Made by a program: the position numbers and the translations under genes. This document shows, in pieces, positions 27,142-34,567 of a stretch of 39,736 bases of DNA. The notes beneath the pieces are model-generated. The model was not told the DNA's origin, did no database searches, and was given only the letters and a program-made list of their open reading frames with translations. Each line of letters begins with the position of its first letter. Position 1 is the first letter of the stretch. Source of the stretch: Candidatus Thermoflexus japonica (lineage in GTDB: Bacteria; Chloroflexota; Anaerolineae; Thermoflexales; Thermoflexaceae); the NCBI GenBank assembly GCA_002898735.1, contig BEHY01000022.1, forward strand, positions 1 to 39,736. The letters run 5' to 3'.

Positions 27142-27984
27142 TCACGAGCCGGGGAAACGAAGCGCCCGACGCCGGGCTGCCAGGCGTTCCCACTCCGGAG
27201 GCAACACCGGCGGGGATGCGCGCAGATCATCCCGCCAGCGGGCGAGGATCCGGCAGAGGGCCTCCAGAGCGGCACCGAGCTCATCCGCGTTGCTTCGCAC
27301 CACTTCGCCCATCATGCGCGGATCGCTGCCCGCTACCCGGGTGGCATCCCGGAATCCGGAAGCCGCGATCTCCCACAGGGCCGGATCCCCTGCGGCCTCC
27401 GCCGCGGCCATCAGCGCCATGGCGGTCACATAGGGAAGATGGCTTACCCAGGCCACCCGCCGATCGTGGACCTCCGCGTCCATCCAGATGGGACGTGCCC
27501 CCAGAACGGCGACCAGCTCCTCCGCCCGCGCCGCCGCCTCCGGCGTCGTCCGGGGAGTCGGCACCAGAATAAACGGTTTCCCGAGGAAGAGCTCGGGGTC
27601 GGACGCCAGGAAACCCGAGCGCTCCCTCCCCGCCATAGGATGCCCGCCCACCGCACATACCCCCTCTGGCAACCGCGCCATCGCGGCCACAATCCGCCGC
27701 TTGGTGCTCCCGGTATCCAGGACCAGCTGGCCGGGTCGCCAGGGGAGAGACTTCAGGAGCTCCTCGATGGCCCCGACCGGCGTCGCCAGGATCACGCCAT
27801 CCGCGACGGTGACCAGCGCGGGGGGATCCAGCAGGGCCTCAAAGACCCCGGAAGCCCGGGCTTCCCCCTGCGTTGCCGGATCTCGATCCGCTCCCAGCAC
27901 CCGGACGCCCTGCTGGGCCAGCCGCCGGGCGATGGAGCCCCCGATCAGGCCCAGACCGATGATACCCCAGCGGAAGTCCTTCAT
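27142..27984 (-). CDS. tyrA: Prephenate dehydrogenase (TyrA family)
   Basis: 280 aa. It oxidatively decarboxylates prephenate (or arogenate) toward tyrosine. The N-terminal Rossmann motif is GLGLIGGSIA (about 8-17), with Asp at the end of beta2 (GADRDP) favouring NAD. TGSTKR (about 92-97), GGHPMAGRERSG (about 113-124, including the substrate-binding His) and HDRRVAWVSHLPY (about 174-186) are family signatures. There is no ACT domain, so feedback control likely occurs elsewhere. The start at 27984 lacks a good RBS; longer starts run into the structured spacer. It is the third gene of the pheA-aroF-tyrA operon. Confidence 0.92.
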   Translation of the reverse strand: MKDFRWGIIGLGLIGGSIARRLAQQGVRVLGADRDPATQGEARASGVFEALLDPPALVTVADGVILATPVGAIEELLKSLPWRPGQLVLDTGSTKRRIVAAMARLPEGVCAVGGHPMAGRERSGFLASDPELFLGKPFILVPTPRTTPEAAARAEELVAVLGARPIWMDAEVHDRRVAWVSHLPYVTAMALMAAAEAAGDPALWEIAASGFRDATRVAGSDPRMMGEVVRSNADELGAALEALCRILARWRDDLRASPPVLPPEWERLAARRRALRFPGS

Positions 27985-28026
27985 TGTCGTCGCTCGACCG
28001 AGAGAATAAACGAATGCCGGCCCACG

Positions 28027-28124
28027 CGTGCAGTAAGCTCCAGGGGGATTTTTCGGAGGGGCTTCACCAGCCGCTTCCTGCGGGATCTCTGCGCCCCTCC
28101 GGCCGGACCAGGCTTTACTGCACG
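28027..28124 (-). promoter_or_regulatory. Nested inverted repeat between aroF and tyrA
   Basis: Outer arms TTACTGCACG (28115-28124) and CGTGCAGTAA (28027-28036) are perfect 10-bp complements, extendable by GC/GC past one bulge. The 5' arm in the transcript includes the aroF stop codon. Inside are perfect 9-bp arms CGGAGGGGC (28054-28062) and GCCCCTCCG (28093-28101), then a small CCGC/GCGG hairpin. It does not end in a U tract on the minus strand, so it is not an obvious terminator. It could be an RNA processing, stability or translational control element for tyrA. Confidence 0.6.
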
Positions 28125-29122
28125 ACCCGCAGGGCACGGGCCACGGCCCGCACCTCCCGGACCATGCGGGCGAAGGCCTCGGGAGTAAGGGATTGACGGC
28201 CATCCGACCAGGCCTCCTCCGGGCGGATATGGACCTCGGTCAACAGGCCATCCGCCCCTGCCGCGATGGCCGCCCGGGCGATCGGGATCACATACGCTGC
28301 ATCCCCCGTGCCGTGGCTGGGATCCACCAGCACCGGCAGATGGCTGAGCCGCTTCACAACCGGCACCGCATTGATGTCCAGGGTGTTCCGGGTCATCCGC
28401 TCAAAAGTGCGGATCCCCCGCTCGCACAGGATCACGTTGAAGTTCCCATAAGCCATCACATATTCCGCCGCCAGCAGCCATTCTTCGATGGTAGAGCTCA
28501 TCCCCCGTTTGAGAAGCACCGGCTTCGGCTGGCGGCCCACCGCTTTAAGCAGGCTGAAGTTCTGCATGTTCCGCGCGCCGATCTGCAAAACATCCGCCAC
28601 CTCCGCGACCAGGGGAACCTCCTCCGGGGCCATCACCTCTGTCACCACCGGGAGCCCGGTCTCGGCCCGCGCCTCCGCCAGCAACTCCAGCCCTTCGAAG
28701 CCCAGGCCCTGGAAGGAATACGGGGAGGTGCGGGGCTTGAACGCGCCGGCCCGCAGCATATGGGCCCCCGCTTCCCGAACGGCATGGGCCGTTTCCAGCA
28801 ACTGGGAACGGGATTCCACCGCGCAGGGGCCCGCGATGAAGACCGGCTCCTCGCCCCCAATGAGGACTTCCCCGACCCGGATCTGGGTGCCTTCCGGCCG
28901 GTAATCCCGGGCCGCCAGTTGAAACGCGTGACGGACCGGGATCACCCGCCGGACCCCCGGCCAGGATTGGAGCTCGTGGGGATCCAGGTCGTGCTCATCG
29001 GGGCAAACCAGCACCGGTTGCGGCCCATGGACCCAGTGGACAGGCTTCCCGCGGGATTGAAGGTGGTCCACCAGCCGCTGGATCACCCGGGGATCCACAT
29101 CGGCGGCGCATTCCACGATCAT
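28115..29122 (-). CDS. aroF: 3-deoxy-7-phosphoheptulonate (DAHP) synthase with regulatory ferredoxin-like domain
   Basis: 335 aa. It condenses PEP and erythrose 4-phosphate, the first step of the shikimate pathway. An N-terminal ferredoxin-like domain (about 1-75), as in the Thermotoga maritima type I-beta enzyme, is expected to bind Tyr/Phe for allosteric inhibition. The catalytic TIM barrel has AGPCAVES (metal Cys), [25 protein letters not shown] and DPSHGTGD. The ATG (29120-29122) overlaps the pheA stop as ATGA, with GGAGGGAGGG in the pheA tail, so translation is coupled. Second gene of the Phe/Tyr operon; its stop codon lies in an inverted repeat. Confidence 0.95.
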   Translation of the reverse strand: MIVECAADVDPRVIQRLVDHLQSRGKPVHWVHGPQPVLVCPDEHDLDPHELQSWPGVRRVIPVRHAFQLAARDYRPEGTQIRVGEVLIGGEEPVFIAGPCAVESRSQLLETAHAVREAGAHMLRAGAFKPRTSPYSFQGLGFEGLELLAEARAETGLPVVTEVMAPEEVPLVAEVADVLQIGARNMQNFSLLKAVGRQPKPVLLKRGMSSTIEEWLLAAEYVMAYGNFNVILCERGIRTFERMTRNTLDINAVPVVKRLSHLPVLVDPSHGTGDAAYVIPIARAAIAAGADGLLTEVHIRPEEAWSDGRQSLTPEAFARMVREVRAVARALRVVQ

Positions 29123-30375
29123 GGTTGCCCTCCCTCCTCTACAGATGCCGTGAGCGTTTCTTCCGCAGCGGGATAAGAGCCCAGCAATTTCATAAAGGAG
29201 GCGCGCTGGAGAAGCCCCAGAAGCGCCTCTCGACACGCCGGGTCCTGCCAGTGACCCTCAAAGTCCACATAGAACACATATTCCCAGGGCCGCCCGCGCC
29301 GGGGCCGGGATTCCAGCTTGGTGAGATTGATCCCCCGCGTGGCGAATTCTCCCAGGCAGGCATGGAGAGCCCCGGGGACATGTCGGGTGCTGAACACAAT
29401 GGAGGTCTTGTTGCGCTTCGCTCGGGGCGGCTCCCGGGTGCTGACGATGAAGAAGCGGGTAGCGTTCTCCGGATCATCCTCAATACCCTCGGCCAGGATC
29501 GCCAGGCCATAGCGCTCCGCAGCCAGGCGGCCGGCGATGACCGCGATCCCAGGCTCCGGGCGCTCCGCCAGCATCCGGGCGCTGCCGGCCGTGTCATGGG
29601 CGGCCAGGGCCTCCCAGCCATGTCGTTCAATGAAGCGAGCGCACTGCTCCAGAGCCTGAGGATGGGAGCGAACCGCGCGGATATCCGCAAGGGCCGTCCC
29701 GGGCGGCGCCAGCAGGCAATGGCGCACCCGAAGGATCACCTCCCCCCAGATCCGGAGATCCCGATCCAGCAACAGGTCGTAGACCGCATTGATCGAGCCC
29801 GCCGTGGAGTTCTCCACCGGCAGGACTCCGAAATCCGCCCGACCGGCCTCCACGGCCTGGGCCACCTCTGCGAAGGTGCGGCACGGGAGCAACGTCAGAT
29901 CCAGCCCGAAAAAGCGCAGCGCGGCCTCATGGGAATAAGCCCCCGGCTCCCCCTGAAAGGCCACCCGGGGGGCGATCGGGGCCGGCTCCGGGGGATCCGC
30001 CGCCTCCGGAGATGCAAAGCCGTTTGCGAGATCAGGCCGGAGCTGCTGGGCTTCTCCCAGATAAACCGGAATGGGGTGGAAGGGGCGCTGGGGGTGAACC
30101 AGGAGCAGAACGCGGATACAGCGGGGGAGCGCATCCGGGACCGGGATCTCCTGGGCACACAGCATCGGGACGTGGGTCCAGCCCATCTCCCGGGCGACCG
30201 AGGCCGGGAAAGCCGCGGTGAGATCCGGGGTGGTCGTGAACCAGGCGGCCACAATTTCCCCCGGGGCCAGCCGGTTGGCCCGGACGATGGATTCCAGCAA
30301 CCGCCGGGTTGCCGAAGCGATCGCTTCGGGGGTGTTGGCTTCGGCGGTGATCGCGCCGCGGATGCCGTAGAGCAT
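29119..30375 (-). CDS. pheA: AroH-type chorismate mutase fused to prephenate dehydratase (with ACT domain)
   Basis: 418 aa bifunctional protein. Residues 1-117 are an AroH-class (alpha/beta-barrel, B. subtilis-type) chorismate mutase with the complete active site: Arg6, Arg62, Cys73, Glu76, Arg88, Tyr105. A Pro/Ala linker (about 118-136) joins it to prephenate dehydratase from [14 protein letters not shown] (138), with [10 protein letters not shown] and the catalytic Thr in ENATRFFIV. The C-terminal ACT domain (about 320-395) has the Phe-binding GAL and ESRP motifs. It converts chorismate to phenylpyruvate and supplies prephenate to TyrA. AroQ-PheA fusions are common; the AroH-PheA arrangement is unusual. 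RBS AGGGGGG. It lies directly after a leader-peptide attenuator. Confidence 0.95.
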   Translation of the reverse strand: MLYGIRGAITAEANTPEAIASATRRLLESIVRANRLAPGEIVAAWFTTTPDLTAAFPASVAREMGWTHVPMLCAQEIPVPDALPRCIRVLLLVHPQRPFHPIPVYLGEAQQLRPDLANGFASPEAADPPEPAPIAPRVAFQGEPGAYSHEAALRFFGLDLTLLPCRTFAEVAQAVEAGRADFGVLPVENSTAGSINAVYDLLLDRDLRIWGEVILRVRHCLLAPPGTALADIRAVRSHPQALEQCARFIERHGWEALAAHDTAGSARMLAERPEPGIAVIAGRLAAERYGLAILAEGIEDDPENATRFFIVSTREPPRAKRNKTSIVFSTRHVPGALHACLGEFATRGINLTKLESRPRRGRPWEYVFYVDFEGHWQDPACREALLGLLQRASFMKLLGSYPAAEETLTASVEEGGQP

Positions 30376-30387
30376 GCGCCCCCCTAT

Positions 30388-30435
30388 AAAAAACCATCGG
30401 CGCGGGGGCTCTGGGGAGCCGCTCCGCGCCGATGG
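30388..30435 (-). terminator. Attenuator terminator upstream of pheA
   Basis: A 12-bp perfect stem CCATCGGCGCGG (30394-30405 on the plus strand) with CCGCGCCGATGG (30424-30435), an inner GGCT/AGCC stem, and on the minus strand a T6 run (30388-30393). It ends 12 nt before the pheA ATG, inside the leader transcript, so it must be conditionally read through. Its 5' arm in the RNA (30418-30428) can alternatively pair with leader codons 28-31. Confidence 0.92.
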
Positions 30436-30548
30436 TGAAAATTACGGGAATTCGAACAGGACGTCAGGTGGCATACGCGAGCGGCCCCGCCGGACGCGCG
30501 GCAAAGTAATAAAAGTAATACCGCCAGTAGGCATGGAGGGCGCTCGCG
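30418..30548 (-). promoter_or_regulatory. Mutually exclusive RNA pairings of the Phe/Tyr attenuator
   Basis: Segment 1, RNA CGCGAGCG (30541-30548, leader codons 6-9), is fully complementary to segment 2, CGCTCGCG (30476-30483, codons 28-31). The extended segment 2, GCCGCTCGCG (30476-30485), is complementary to segment 3, CGCGGAGCGGC (30418-30428), with one bulged G. Segment 3 is the 5' arm of the terminator. So 1:2 permits the 3:4 terminator, while 2:3 is an antiterminator, as in enterobacterial trp and phe leaders. The aromatic codon run lies between segments 1 and 2. Confidence 0.82.
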
Positions 30549-30565
30549 AAATGCCGGGCCTGCAT
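30464..30565 (-). CDS. Leader peptide of the Phe/Tyr operon (attenuator)
   Basis: 33 codons, ATG at 30565 to TGA at 30464. Residues 13-21 read YWRYYFYYF: eight of nine are aromatic (five Tyr, two Phe, one Trp), with further Phe6 and Tyr31. A modest RBS (AGGGG, 9 nt upstream) precedes it. It begins about 30 nt after the predicted transcription start and ends before the attenuator terminator. The peptide itself is probably without function. Ribosome stalling on the Tyr/Phe codons when the charged tRNAs are scarce would favour antitermination and expression of pheA-aroF-tyrA. Confidence 0.88.
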   Translation of the reverse strand: MQARHFASALHAYWRYYFYYFAARPAGPLAYAT

Positions 30566-30601
30566 TCTCAGGAACCCCTGTCCCTCTGAGTTTGATTCCA
30601 C

Positions 30602-30629
30602 ATTATACGGACCTGAACGGATTTGTCAA
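30602..30629 (-). promoter_or_regulatory. Promoter of the Phe/Tyr operon
   Basis: Minus-strand TTGACA (30624-30629), a 16-nt spacer and TATAAT (30602-30607): both hexamers perfect. It predicts a start near 30595 and a leader RNA of about 220 nt. Confidence 0.9.
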
Positions 30630-30749
30630 GCCACGGCCCCGTCGCATTCGGGATTACGCGGCGGGCTTCCCGAATAGAGACCCGCAGGGTTACACGGGGT
30701 GCCGAAGGTACCCACCCAACCCCTGAAACCATCAAGATTCCGGTCGCTT
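30630..30749 (-). other. Hairpin-rich spacer after the histidine kinase gene
   Basis: Three small inverted repeats: CCGGT/ACCGG around the kinase stop codon (30740-30757), GGGTACC/GGCACCC near 30694-30710, and TTCGGGA/TCCCGAA (about 30647-30675). None has a U tract on the minus strand. Together they probably end the kinase transcript before the Phe/Tyr promoter. Confidence 0.35.
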
Positions 30750-32192
30750 TCAACCGGCATCCCTGACAGACCGGCGAATCGGGGAGACACCCCGATCCGG
30801 TTCCTGACGCGGGAGCGTGAAGAAGAAACATGTGCCCTCTCCGGGCGCGCTCTCCACCCCAATGCGTCCCCCATGGGCTTCGATCAGATGCCTGGCGATC
30901 GCCAGGCCCAGGCCGGATCCCCCATCGGAGCGCGCCCGGGATTTCCCGGCCCGATAGAAGCGATCAAAAATATGCGGGAGATCCTCCGGGGCAATCCCGA
31001 TACCGGTATCGCGCACGCTGACGTGAACGGCATCCCCCATATCCTGAGCCCTCACAACGATCTGCCCCCCGGAAGGCGTATAACGAACGGCATTGGTCAG
31101 CAGGTTCATCAGCACCTGCCGGAGACGGGTCGGATCCGCCAGGATCGGCGGCAGCTCCCCGGGCAGCTGGACTTCCAGACGGAGCCCCTTCTCCGCGGCC
31201 TGGAGGGCAATGCCGTCCACCGCTTCCTCGATCAGACGTTTCAGATCCACCATCTCCCGGTCCAGCCGCAATTGTCCCGCCTCCGCCAGGGTCAGCAAAC
31301 GCAGATCTTCCACCAGACGAGCGAGATGACGCACCTCGTCATGGATCTGAGCGATCTGCTCCAGCTCCAGGGGAAGCACGCCATCGAGGAGGGCTTCGAG
31401 GTGGCCCTGCAGGATCCCCAGCGGGGTGCGCAACTCGTGGGCGATGTCCGCCAGCATCTGGCGTCGCTGCTGCTCTGCCCGGGCCAGCGCCTCGGCCATC
31501 CGGTTAAACGCCTGGGCGACCTCCCCCAGCTCCCCCGCTTCCTGAGCGGGAATCCGCGCGTTCAGATCCCCGGCGGCGATCCGGCGAGAGGCCTGCTGGA
31601 GCGCCCGCAACGGTCGCACCAGACGGGAAAAAACCAGCGTGCCCGCCCCCAGAGCCAGGACCATCCCCACAAAAGCGCTCCAGCCGATCGCCCACCCCAC
31701 CCGCCCCAGGAACTGCGCGGAAGGATCGGACAGGCTGCCCGCGTCCCCGATCAGCAACCATCCAACAATCCGGTCCCCCGCCCAGATGGGAGCCCCTGCG
31801 TTCCGGACAGCTTCTGGCAGAAGGGTGCCCACCCACGTCCCTTCGGAATCCAATCGGACCCACCCGGTTTCATCCGCCAGGATCAATCGGTGGCCCATCA
31901 TCCGCCACATCGCAACGCCGCTCATCCCCATCGGGTGATGCATCGGGCCCATTCCCGGCATCATCAGGCTCGATGGATCCAGGAGGGACTCCACGCCTTC
32001 CCATCCCCCATTCCGGAGATAGTAATTCGCAAGGGCAGGCGCCAGGGCCTCCGCCCAGCGGCGGTTCCCCTGGGCCACATACACCCCGAACTCGCCCGCG
32101 GTGGCCAGGCCGATCAGCAGGGATGTAAGGAGCAGACTCAGGATGACCACCCCGGCAAAGGCCAGGCTCAGCTTCACCCATAGACCTCGCAT
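30750..32192 (-). CDS. Membrane sensor histidine kinase with Met/His-rich sensor loop
   Basis: 480 aa. The start at 32192 (MRGLWVKL, AGGCGG six nt upstream) places the first membrane helix at about 8-30. An alternative ATG at 32264 would overlap the regulator stop and add 24 residues. The extracytoplasmic loop (about 31-160) contains MMPGMGPMHHPMGM and WRMMGH (residues 77-101), a likely soft-metal (Cu/Ag) binding patch. The second helix (about 165-190) leads to HAMP, then HisKA with the phosphorylated His252 (DIAHELRTPLG), then the ATPase with NLLTNAVRYTP, DTGIGIAP and GGSGLGLAI. It partners with the response regulator encoded 72 nt upstream. The signal is inferred from the loop composition and neighbouring Met-rich proteins. 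Confidence 0.92.
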   Translation of the reverse strand: MRGLWVKLSLAFAGVVILSLLLTSLLIGLATAGEFGVYVAQGNRRWAEALAPALANYYLRNGGWEGVESLLDPSSLMMPGMGPMHHPMGMSGVAMWRMMGHRLILADETGWVRLDSEGTWVGTLLPEAVRNAGAPIWAGDRIVGWLLIGDAGSLSDPSAQFLGRVGWAIGWSAFVGMVLALGAGTLVFSRLVRPLRALQQASRRIAAGDLNARIPAQEAGELGEVAQAFNRMAEALARAEQQRRQMLADIAHELRTPLGILQGHLEALLDGVLPLELEQIAQIHDEVRHLARLVEDLRLLTLAEAGQLRLDREMVDLKRLIEEAVDGIALQAAEKGLRLEVQLPGELPPILADPTRLRQVLMNLLTNAVRYTPSGGQIVVRAQDMGDAVHVSVRDTGIGIAPEDLPHIFDRFYRAGKSRARSDGGSGLGLAIARHLIEAHGGRIGVESAPGEGTCFFFTLPRQEPDRGVSPIRRSVRDAG

Positions 32193-32263
32193 CGCGATCC
32201 GCCTGGAGATTAAGATGTAAAAAGTTCGAGCAGAGCGGTGAGCGGATTCGCCGCTTCCACCCA

Positions 32264-32947
32264 TCAATCCGCTGCTCGAAGCTTATACCCGACCCCATAT
32301 ACCGTCAGCACATACTGGGGATTCTTCGGGTCCGGCTCGATTTTCTGCCGGAGGTTTTTGATGTGAGCGTCGATGGTCCGCTCATACCCCTCATAGGCGA
32401 CTCCCTGAATCCGTTCCAGCAGTTGCAGGCGGGTGAAGACGCGGCCGGGATGGCGGGCCATGGTGGCCAGCAATTCGAATTCCGTCGGCGTCAGGTGCAC
32501 CTCCCGCTCCCCCACCCGCACCTCTCGCCGCTCCAGATCGATCGTGAGATCGCCGATCCGGATCACCGCCGGCGGGGACACCTCGCCCTGGGCCCGGCGC
32601 AGGACGGCACGCACCCGTGCGACAAGCTCCCGGGGGCTGAAAGGCTTGGTGATGTAATCATCCGCCCCCAGCTCCAGACCCACCACGCGATCCTCCTCCT
32701 CCACCCGCGCGGTCAGAATGATGATCGGAACCCCGGATTCCCGTCGGATCGTGCGGCAGATCTCGAATCCGTCCATGCCCGGCAGCATCAGGTCCAGGAC
32801 GATGAGATCCGGCTGCTCCCGACGAAAGGCATGGAGCGCCGAGGGCCCATCCCCCACCGCGATGACCTGGAACCCTGCCTGCTCCAGATAAGCCCGAACC
32901 ACCTGACGCATCCGGGGCTCGTCCTCAACCAGCAAAATCGTCTTCAC
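32264..32947 (-). CDS. OmpR/PhoB-family response regulator
   Basis: 227 aa. The GTG at 32947 (VKTILLVEDEP) is chosen because GAGGGGGG lies 8 nt upstream; the open frame extends to a TTG at 32974. The receiver domain (1-120) has Asp8/9-type acidic residues (VEDEP), the phosphoacceptor Asp52 (VLDLMLPGMDG) and Lys in ITKPFS. The C-terminal winged helix (about 130-225) has ELLATMARHPGRVFTR and RTIDAHIKNLRQKIEPDP typical of OmpR/PhoB. It lies 5' of its kinase. Tandem 7-bp direct repeats upstream of the PepSY gene are candidate binding sites. Confidence 0.94.
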   Translation of the reverse strand: MKTILLVEDEPRMRQVVRAYLEQAGFQVIAVGDGPSALHAFRREQPDLIVLDLMLPGMDGFEICRTIRRESGVPIIILTARVEEEDRVVGLELGADDYITKPFSPRELVARVRAVLRRAQGEVSPPAVIRIGDLTIDLERREVRVGEREVHLTPTEFELLATMARHPGRVFTRLQLLERIQGVAYEGYERTIDAHIKNLRQKIEPDPKNPQYVLTVYGVGYKLRAAD

Positions 32948-33004
32948 CGCTTCGGCCCCCCTCACCAGGATCAAAGACGCGTGTCCGGGGTATATCCTGA
33001 GTGG

Positions 33005-33128
33005 CCAACGCCTCGCCCCGTGATGAACTCAGGATGAGGCCGTCCGGATCCTTGAAAAGGCAGTTGACCCCCCACCGTTCGAGGGTGGGGGCCGCTTCCA
33101 GCGCTCCCGCAGTCCCAAAATGGATGAA
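33005..33128 (-). pseudogene. Possible remnant of a VOC (glyoxalase/dioxygenase-fold) protein
   Basis: A minus-strand open frame here reads PTLERWGVNCLFKDPDGLILSSSR. This resembles the C-terminal WG...DPDGN strand pair of VOC proteins. No N-terminal part, RBS or start is visible, and the segment overlaps a hairpin. It could be chance. Confidence 0.25.
33069..33091 (-). terminator. Hairpin in the regulator upstream region
   Basis: CCCCCACC (33069-33076) pairs with GGTGGGGG (33084-33091), loop 7 nt. On the minus strand TTTT follows only about 11 nt later. Possibly terminates upstream transcription. Confidence 0.4.
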
Positions 33129-33238
33129 CACGCCTTCGACGCACCCGCCCCCACCCGGGGTTCGGGAAGGCCCCGGCAACCCTATCGGAGCCCTACAGAG
33201 CGATCCAGCGTTCAGCCGCCCATGCGGGGGTGGCATAA

Positions 33239-33265
33239 GGGGCCGGCGGCGAAGTCACCGGCCCC
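33239..33265 (-). terminator. Terminator of the zinc-ribbon membrane protein gene
   Basis: GGGGCCGG (33239-33246) pairs with CCGGCCCC (33258-33265), 15 nt past the stop at 33281. On the minus strand CTTATG follows, a weak tail. Confidence 0.55.
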
Positions 33266-33280
33266 CCACCCCCTGCGCGG

Positions 33281-33667
33281 TCAGGATGGGCCTCCGGCCA
33301 GCGGAGCCCCGCAATACGGACAGTGCGCCCAGTCCGGCTGGACGGGACGGCCACACTGCGGGCAGCGAGCGGCTGGCATCACCGATGCGGAAGGGCCGCT
33401 CGAACGCGTGACCTGCTGCACCACCCAGACCACCGCAGCGATGCCCAGGCCCAGGAGCAGCAGCGGGATCAGCAGGCCCAGCAGCATCATCAGCAACCCG
33501 ATCCCCCAGCCCATGCCGCCGAATCCCCAGCCCCACCGGCCCATCATCGGGCAGCCCGGGCAGCCCCATCCCCAGCCCCAGGCGGGGCCTGTGAGAAAAC
33601 CCAGCGCCCCGATGACCAGCACCAGGACCACAACCCCAACCAGCACCCAGATCCAGTTCCGGCTCAT
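33281..33667 (-). CDS. Two-helix membrane protein with Cys/Met-rich loop and C-terminal zinc ribbon
   Basis: 128 aa. The start at 33667 has GGGAGG upstream; an in-frame ATG 15 nt earlier overlaps the RBS. Helix 1 spans about 5-25, followed by a Gly/Trp/Met-rich loop with CPGCPMMG (36-43), then helix 2 (about 54-84). The cytosolic or exposed tail ends with a zinc ribbon (Cys102, Cys105, Cys116, Cys119). Members of this short, Gly/Met-rich, SHOCT/zinc-ribbon-like class are uncharacterised. The paired Cys and Met-Met between the helices suggest metal binding. It lies 78 nt downstream of the PepSY gene on the same strand and upstream of the two-component genes. Confidence 0.75.
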   Translation of the reverse strand: MSRNWIWVLVGVVVLVLVIGALGFLTGPAWGWGWGCPGCPMMGRWGWGFGGMGWGIGLLMMLLGLLIPLLLLGLGIAAVVWVVQQVTRSSGPSASVMPAARCPQCGRPVQPDWAHCPYCGAPLAGGPS

Positions 33668-33745
33668 GGTTTCCTCCCTCATTTATTTAATCACTGGACT
33701 TCGGACCATAGGTCCTTCGCGCCTTTCCTCCGGGAGGGGAACCGT

Positions 33746-34567
33746 TCAGTGCTCCCCCTCGTGCCCGTAGACCATCCGGAGGAAGTTCCCATGCCAGGTA
33801 TGCACCCACACTTGACCCGTTGAGCCATGCACGCTGAGCATCCCGATGATCCGCCCATCCCGGAGGATGTGCAGGGTGTAATAGCCATAAAAGGGATCGG
33901 CCTCCTCATCGGCGATGGCCCCGGGCATAGCTCGGTCCAGATAAGCCTGGGCCCGCTGGCGCGCCTCCTCCGGGGAAAGCCTCATCTCCCCAGACGAGAA
34001 GAACCCGCCGCCCATCATGCCCCTTCCCATCATCCCATAGCGTGTATTCCACATCATATTGGGCCCGGGCTCGGGGTGAACAGCGCCGGTATAGCGATCG
34101 ATCAGAAACTCGAACGCGTAACGACCGGTGCTCCGTTCCCGGGCCTGCGCGTAAAAGTGATTGTCGAAAGCCATCACCTCGGCCAGCTCCAGATCCGGGT
34201 TCCCATAGGCGGCAATGGCCTCCCGGGCGATGCGCACCGCCTCCTCATCGGAGATCGGGGTGTGAGCCGTCGACCCGATGGGCCCCCAGCTCCCGCTCAT
34301 CATCGGGCATCCTCCGAAGGGAGCGGGAGCCGTCAACGGCTGGGACGCCAGAGGCCCCCCGCCCCAATGGCCCATCATCGGGCCCATCCCCCACCAGCCC
34401 CCGAACCCCAACCTGGGGATGGGGACAGTAGAGGTGATCGGTGCCCCAGCAGGATAGGGAGCTGGGCTCTCAACGATGTTAGCGCGAACCATCCCCGCGC
34501 TGATCAGCGCGGGGATGATCAGGCCGGCGAAGAGACCCAAACCGATCCAGATCTTCCAGCGATTCAT
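33746..34567 (-). CDS. Exported Met-rich PepSY-domain protein
   Basis: 273 aa. AGGAGG precedes the ATG at 34567. A signal peptide or anchor spans about 5-27. A low-complexity region (about 53-92) contains WWGMGPMMGHWGGG and GGCPMMSGSWG. A first PepSY-like domain (about 103-166, SDEEAVRIAREAI) is followed by MMWNTRYGMMGRGMMGGG and a second PepSY-like domain (about 195-265). It is extracytoplasmic. The repeated MMG motifs, one Cys and several His look like a soft-metal binding site, matching the sensor loop of the kinase in the same cluster. Function by family is uncertain (PepSY domains often inhibit peptidases or accompany metal and redox proteins). Confidence 0.75.
   Translation of the reverse strand: MNRWKIWIGLGLFAGLIIPALISAGMVRANIVESPAPYPAGAPITSTVPIPRLGFGGWWGMGPMMGHWGGGPLASQPLTAPAPFGGCPMMSGSWGPIGSTAHTPISDEEAVRIAREAIAAYGNPDLELAEVMAFDNHFYAQARERSTGRYAFEFLIDRYTGAVHPEPGPNMMWNTRYGMMGRGMMGGGFFSSGEMRLSPEEARQRAQAYLDRAMPGAIADEEADPFYGYYTLHILRDGRIIGMLSVHGSTGQVWVHTWHGNFLRMVYGHEGEH

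Larger units (their letters stand above)
32948..33280. other. Spacer with two hairpins and a possible gene remnant
   Basis: 333 bp between the zinc-ribbon protein stop and the response regulator start, both minus strand. It contains a GGGGCCGG/CCGGCCCC hairpin just after the zinc-ribbon gene, a CCCCCACC/GGTGGGGG hairpin (33069-33091), and a minus-strand segment that reads like the end of a VOC-fold protein. I find no convincing promoter for the regulator gene. Confidence 0.45.

Noticed and set aside
28027..28124. Simple intrinsic terminator between aroF and tyrA
   Set aside because: On the transcribed (minus) strand the middle stem is followed by A5, not T5. The T run lies on the other strand, so it would not terminate this operon.
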